Shown here: in pieces, positions 41,213-43,802 of the stretch | Layout of the letters: every line of letters begins with the position of its first letter | Numbering within the stretch: position 1 is the stretch's first letter | Assembly (NCBI GenBank): GCA_052144935.1 | Contig: JBKQPR010000195.1 | Span: 1 to 43,802, forward strand | Direction: 5' to 3' | Length of the DNA: 43,802 nt | Source: JOPF133 sp052144935 | GTDB taxonomy: Bacteria; Acidobacteriota; Terriglobia; Bryobacterales; Bryobacteraceae | Program-made: the position numbers and the translations under genes | The notes under the pieces: model-generated | Told to the model about the DNA's origin: nothing | The model's database searches: none | Seen by the model: the letters and a program-made list of their open reading frames with translations, nothing else

Positions 41213-42184
41213 ATGAACCCTGCGCCAAGTACCTCCATGCGGAACGATTCCACCAGACGCGAACTTCTCCTGGGCGCGGCGGCTCTCGGCGGCGTCCGGT
41301 TGGCCCGTGGCCAGGACCAGCCGGTTTTCTCCACCGATGTGAAAGTCGTCAACGTTCTGGCGACGGTGCGGAACAAGACCGGATCGTTGATCGGCACTCT
41401 CAGCCAGGACGATTTTTCGCTGTCCGAAGAAGGCCGCCCGCAGACCATCCGCTATTTCTCGCGCGAGACGGACTTGCCGCTCACGCTCGGCCTGATGGTG
41501 GACACCAGCGGCAGCCAGCGAAAGGTGCTGGACGCCGAGCGCGGCGCCAGTCTGCGGTTCCTGGACCAGGTGGTCCGCCCGGACAAGGATAAGGTTTTCA
41601 TCATGCAGTTCGACAGCGCCGTGCAACTGCGCCAGGCGCTGACTAACTCGGTCGGCAAATTGGACGATGCGCTGGCCTACGTGGACTCGGAGACCATGCG
41701 CCAGGTGCGCATGCAGGGTGGCGGCGGCACTCTGCTTTACGATGCGGTGGCCCGCGCCTCCAACGACGTGATGAAAAAGCTGACCGGCCGGAAGGCTCTC
41801 ATTGTGCTCTCCGATGGCGTGGACTTCGGCAGCTACGGCACTCTCAAGGATGCGATCGAGGCGGCCCTGCGCGCCGACACGCTGATCTATTCCATTCTGT
41901 ACTCCGACCCTGGCGCCTATGGGCTTTTCGGAGGCGGCGGCGAAGGCAAAGGCGTCCTGGAGCGCATGTCGAACGAAACCGGCGGCAGCTTTTTCGAAGT
42001 TTCGAAGAAGCAGCCCGTGGATCGGATGTTCGAGATTTTGCAAGAGGAGCTGCGGACCCAATACAACCTGGGTTACGTGTCGGATAAGCCGGTCACCATC
42101 TCCGAGTTTCGCGCCATCCAACTGACGGCCAAGCAAAAGGGCCTGGTGGTGCAAGCCCGCCGGCAATATTGGGCCCAGCGGTAA
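41213..42184 (+). CDS. VWFA-related acidobacterial-type protein with RR leader
   Basis: 323 residues from ATG 41213; ATG 41237 (MRNDSTRRELLLGAAALGG) also gives a good RR leader, and neither has a clear ribosome site. The N-terminal part, VNVLATVRNKTGSLIGTLSQ then DFSLSEEGRPQTIRYFSRE, is the presenter domain that precedes VWA in this acidobacterial family. The VWA domain begins LPLTLGLMVDTSGS with an intact MIDAS (Asp97-x-Ser-x-Ser101) and continues KVFIMQFDS, GGTLLYDAV and RKALIVLSDGVDFGSYG. It ends EELRTQYNLGYVSD. It is probably an exported adhesion or scaffold protein. Divergent from the amidohydrolase. Confidence 0.9.
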   Translation: MNPAPSTSMRNDSTRRELLLGAAALGGVRLARGQDQPVFSTDVKVVNVLATVRNKTGSLIGTLSQDDFSLSEEGRPQTIRYFSRETDLPLTLGLMVDTSGSQRKVLDAERGASLRFLDQVVRPDKDKVFIMQFDSAVQLRQALTNSVGKLDDALAYVDSETMRQVRMQGGGGTLLYDAVARASNDVMKKLTGRKALIVLSDGVDFGSYGTLKDAIEAALRADTLIYSILYSDPGAYGLFGGGGEGKGVLERMSNETGGSFFEVSKKQPVDRMFEILQEELRTQYNLGYVSDKPVTISEFRAIQLTAKQKGLVVQARRQYWAQR

Positions 42185-42629
42185 TGGGCGCGGCAGAAAA
42201 CGCTCCCCGGAGGGCACGCGGGCCCGGTGTCCTCCGGGGCCGGCTCGGCAGGTCACAGGGCCGCCTCCGAGGGCGCCCGGGCCGGCTGGGGGTGCCCTCT
42301 GGGCCCGGCTGCGGCGTCGAAAGCCCATCGCAAGTCATTGGAAATACGTTCTTCGAAACTGCTGGGCTTTGATTGGAGTTTGGTGGGCCGCAGGCCCATT
42401 CGGACAGCCAGGATTGGCCGCCCCACGGCCGCTGTGGCGCAGACTCTCAGTCTGCCGCGTCCCGACTCTTCGGGACGCCTTGGCGGGCGCCGGGCACGCA
42501 TCCCCAAGAGTCGGGACGCGGCAGGCACGAGTGCCTGTGCCACATGGGCCGCGACAGCTAACGTGAAGTCATTCTGGCGTTGGCGCTAAGCGTCATCGGT
42601 TGCAAGGTTTGCGCTCCCGCCCCACGGCG
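42185..42629. other. Gap between convergent genes filled with repeats
   Basis: 42194-42330 is a GC-rich block of short inverted motifs (GGAGGGCAC, GGTGTCCTCCGGGG, GGTGCCCTCTGGGCCC) related to the palindrome inside the gene at 22544. 42434-42543 holds two head-to-head copies of the double-hairpin repeat (separate entry). I see no gene. Confidence 0.7.
42434..42543. repeat. Dispersed palindromic repeat, copies 3 and 4 in inverted pair
   Basis: Forward copy: GTGGC, then GCAGACTCTCAGTCTGC (42439-42455) and CGTCCCGACTCTTCGGGACG (42458-42477). Opposite-strand copy at about 42508-42543: reversed, it reads GTGGCACAGGCACTCGTGCC, then TGCCGCGTCCCGACTCTTGG. The pair, with a ~30-bp spacer, is arranged like a BIME. 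The arms covary with copies 1 and 2. Confidence 0.85.
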
Positions 42630-43802
42630 CTATGCCTTGACCGTGTGGAACTCCCATCCCTTACGGAAGGTCGGCTTGAGCAGTTTATTGGCGTCTGCGT
42701 TATTGGTGATGTGCATCTTCTCCGCGTCGTACTCGATCTTGCCCTCGTGGCGGAGCGCAATCGCGCCCAGCAGCATCCATTCCACGAACGGCGCCGCCAC
42801 TTCGAAGTTCGAGCATGCCGGGTCGCCGCCCTTGCAGGCGCGGATGAAATCGCGCATGTGGCCCGGGGAACGCGTCAGCAGCGGCGCCGGCATCCGGTAA
42901 TCCTTCATCTTCTCCACCGGGAGCAGGCGCGTCACTTCGCCGTAGGTGCCGGTGGTCAGCATGCCCTTGTCGCCGATGAAAAGGCTGCCGTTGGGTTTGG
43001 GAATATTCGGGTCGGGGTCCTGGCGGACCAGGTCGAAGTCCTCGAAATTGAAGACCTTCCCTACAAAGCCGGAGGGTTTTGGCGGCGGCGCTGGGGCCCC
43101 CCGGCCAGCAGCTTGTCCGGCGCCCCGGCCGCCGGGACGTGCGTGCCTGGTGGGAGGATCGCCCAGATACTCGTCTTTGGGAACCCCGGGGATTTCGGGA
43201 GTTGCGGTGCAGCCATCGTACCAGAACAGCCTCACGGGAGGCATGTTGCCGCGCGCGGGGAAGTCAAAGCGAATGGTGGACTTCTTGGGGAACATGAAAT
43301 CGCTAACGCCTTCCTTGTGGGTGCATTCCACGCTGGTGGGAATGCCGAGCTTCAACGCCAGATTGGGAGCGCCCAGAATGTGGCAGGCCATGTCGCCGAT
43401 GGCGCCGCAGCCAAAATCATAGAAGCCGCGCCAATTGAATGGCTGGTAGAAGAACCCGTACTCGGTTGGATAACCCTCCCCGCCGTTAACGTAGGGCCGC
43501 GCGGCAGCGCTGCCCAGCCATAGATCCCAGGCGAGCGTATCCGGAACCGGTGCGGACGGCGGAATCTGAGTGAGCCCTTGCGGCCAGATGGGCCGGTTGG
43601 ACCAGGCGTGCACTTCGGTGACGTTGCCGATTTCCCCGGACCAGATGATTTCCGCCGCCTGGCGGGTGCCTTCGCAGGAGTAACCCTGGTTACCCATCTG
43701 GGTGGCGACCTTGTATTTGTTAGCCGTATCCATCATCAGGCGGGCTTCCCAAACGGTGCGGGTCAGCGGCTTCTGCGTATAGACGTGCTTGCCGCGCTCC
43801 AT
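42630..43802 (-). CDS. Gfo/Idh/MocA family oxidoreductase, 5' part beyond the window
   Basis: 390 residues are visible, reading in from the right edge; the leader and nucleotide-binding loop lie outside. The CEKP-type motif appears as YTQKPLT, a variant common in secreted members of the family. FNWRGFYDFGCGAIGDMACH matches the substrate-domain motif that includes the conserved His. Other parts are GYSCEGTRQAAEIIWSGEIG and, near the end, RKGWEFHTVKA. A Gly/Arg/Pro-rich insert (about 225-245) interrupts the C-terminal domain. It probably has the same general chemistry as the gene at 15787. Convergent with the VWFA gene. Confidence 0.92.
   Translation of the reverse strand: MERGKHVYTQKPLTRTVWEARLMMDTANKYKVATQMGNQGYSCEGTRQAAEIIWSGEIGNVTEVHAWSNRPIWPQGLTQIPPSAPVPDTLAWDLWLGSAAARPYVNGGEGYPTEYGFFYQPFNWRGFYDFGCGAIGDMACHILGAPNLALKLGIPTSVECTHKEGVSDFMFPKKSTIRFDFPARGNMPPVRLFWYDGCTATPEIPGVPKDEYLGDPPTRHARPGGRGAGQAAGRGAPAPPPKPSGFVGKVFNFEDFDLVRQDPDPNIPKPNGSLFIGDKGMLTTGTYGEVTRLLPVEKMKDYRMPAPLLTRSPGHMRDFIRACKGGDPACSNFEVAAPFVEWMLLGAIALRHEGKIEYDAEKMHITNNADANKLLKPTFRKGWEFHTVKA

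Noticed and set aside
40060..41592. 510-residue plus ORF across the amidohydrolase and VWFA starts
   Set aside because: It overlaps two well-supported genes and contains no domain.
1..43802. Insertion sequence or prophage
   Set aside because: No transposase, integrase core or terminal inverted repeats with target duplication are seen; only fragments of an unclear family at both 3-329 and 35171-35293.

Overview
The window looks like chromosomal DNA from an acidobacterium of the Solibacter/Bryobacter type. This is an inference from gene content, since there is no rRNA or other marker gene. The supporting signs are high GC, an Oar-like TonB-dependent receptor with a carboxypeptidase-regulatory N-terminus, an acidobacterial-type VWFA protein, many secreted enzymes with RR-type (Tat-like) leaders, two DUF1080 proteins, two Gfo/Idh/MocA oxidoreductases, and many palindromic or tandem intergenic repeats.

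Layout. 0-2.1 kb: the tail of a cut-off gene, a small membrane ORF, tRNA-His and a decayed Tat-secreted hydrolase. 2.1-17.2 kb: a carbohydrate-utilisation region. It holds a GH63/MGH1-like hydrolase, a DUF5060/DUF4038 clan-A-like hydrolase, a large GH67/GH115-like protein, the Oar-like receptor, an FGE-sulfatase/sialidase/MORN fusion, a GH43-like/DUF1080 fusion and a Tat-type Gfo/Idh/MocA oxidoreductase. 17.2-22.3 kb: a frameshifted AbrB remnant coupled to an XRE antitoxin-like gene, a hypothetical protein, an EamA transporter, an NTF2-like protein behind a frameshifted membrane gene, a histidine-bearing polytopic membrane protein and a repeat-rich gap. 22.3-30.8 kb: two paralogous GT-C-like membrane proteins pointing at each other, flanking a third short membrane protein and a FecR/DUF6600-like protein. 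31.2-43.8 kb: a second enzyme region with an M19 dipeptidase-like protein, a CE1 esterase, a DUF1080 protein, a JAB-like/TonB fusion, a GH92 mannosidase, an amidohydrolase, a VWFA protein and a second Gfo/Idh/MocA gene cut by the window edge.

How the genes may work together. The two enzyme regions would together take up and break down complex glycans outside the cytoplasm. The receptor imports oligosaccharides, and the GH, esterase and sialidase-like enzymes trim them. The DUF1080 plus Gfo/Idh/MocA pairs fit a 3-keto (oxidation/elimination) route of glycoside cleavage. This is inferred from families and neighbourhood.

The most striking non-coding signals are three exact copies of the ParB-binding parS palindrome TGTTTCACGTGAAACA (7576, 25615, 35021). 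Two lie inside genes and one lies next to a 40-bp tandem array. They suggest that this segment is part of the chromosome's centromere-like region near oriC. Other signals are a dispersed double-hairpin repeat whose arms covary between copies, a ~72-bp tandem array that shares 21 bp with the 3' end of the preceding gene, and sharply bounded AT-rich codon islands inside three GC-rich genes.
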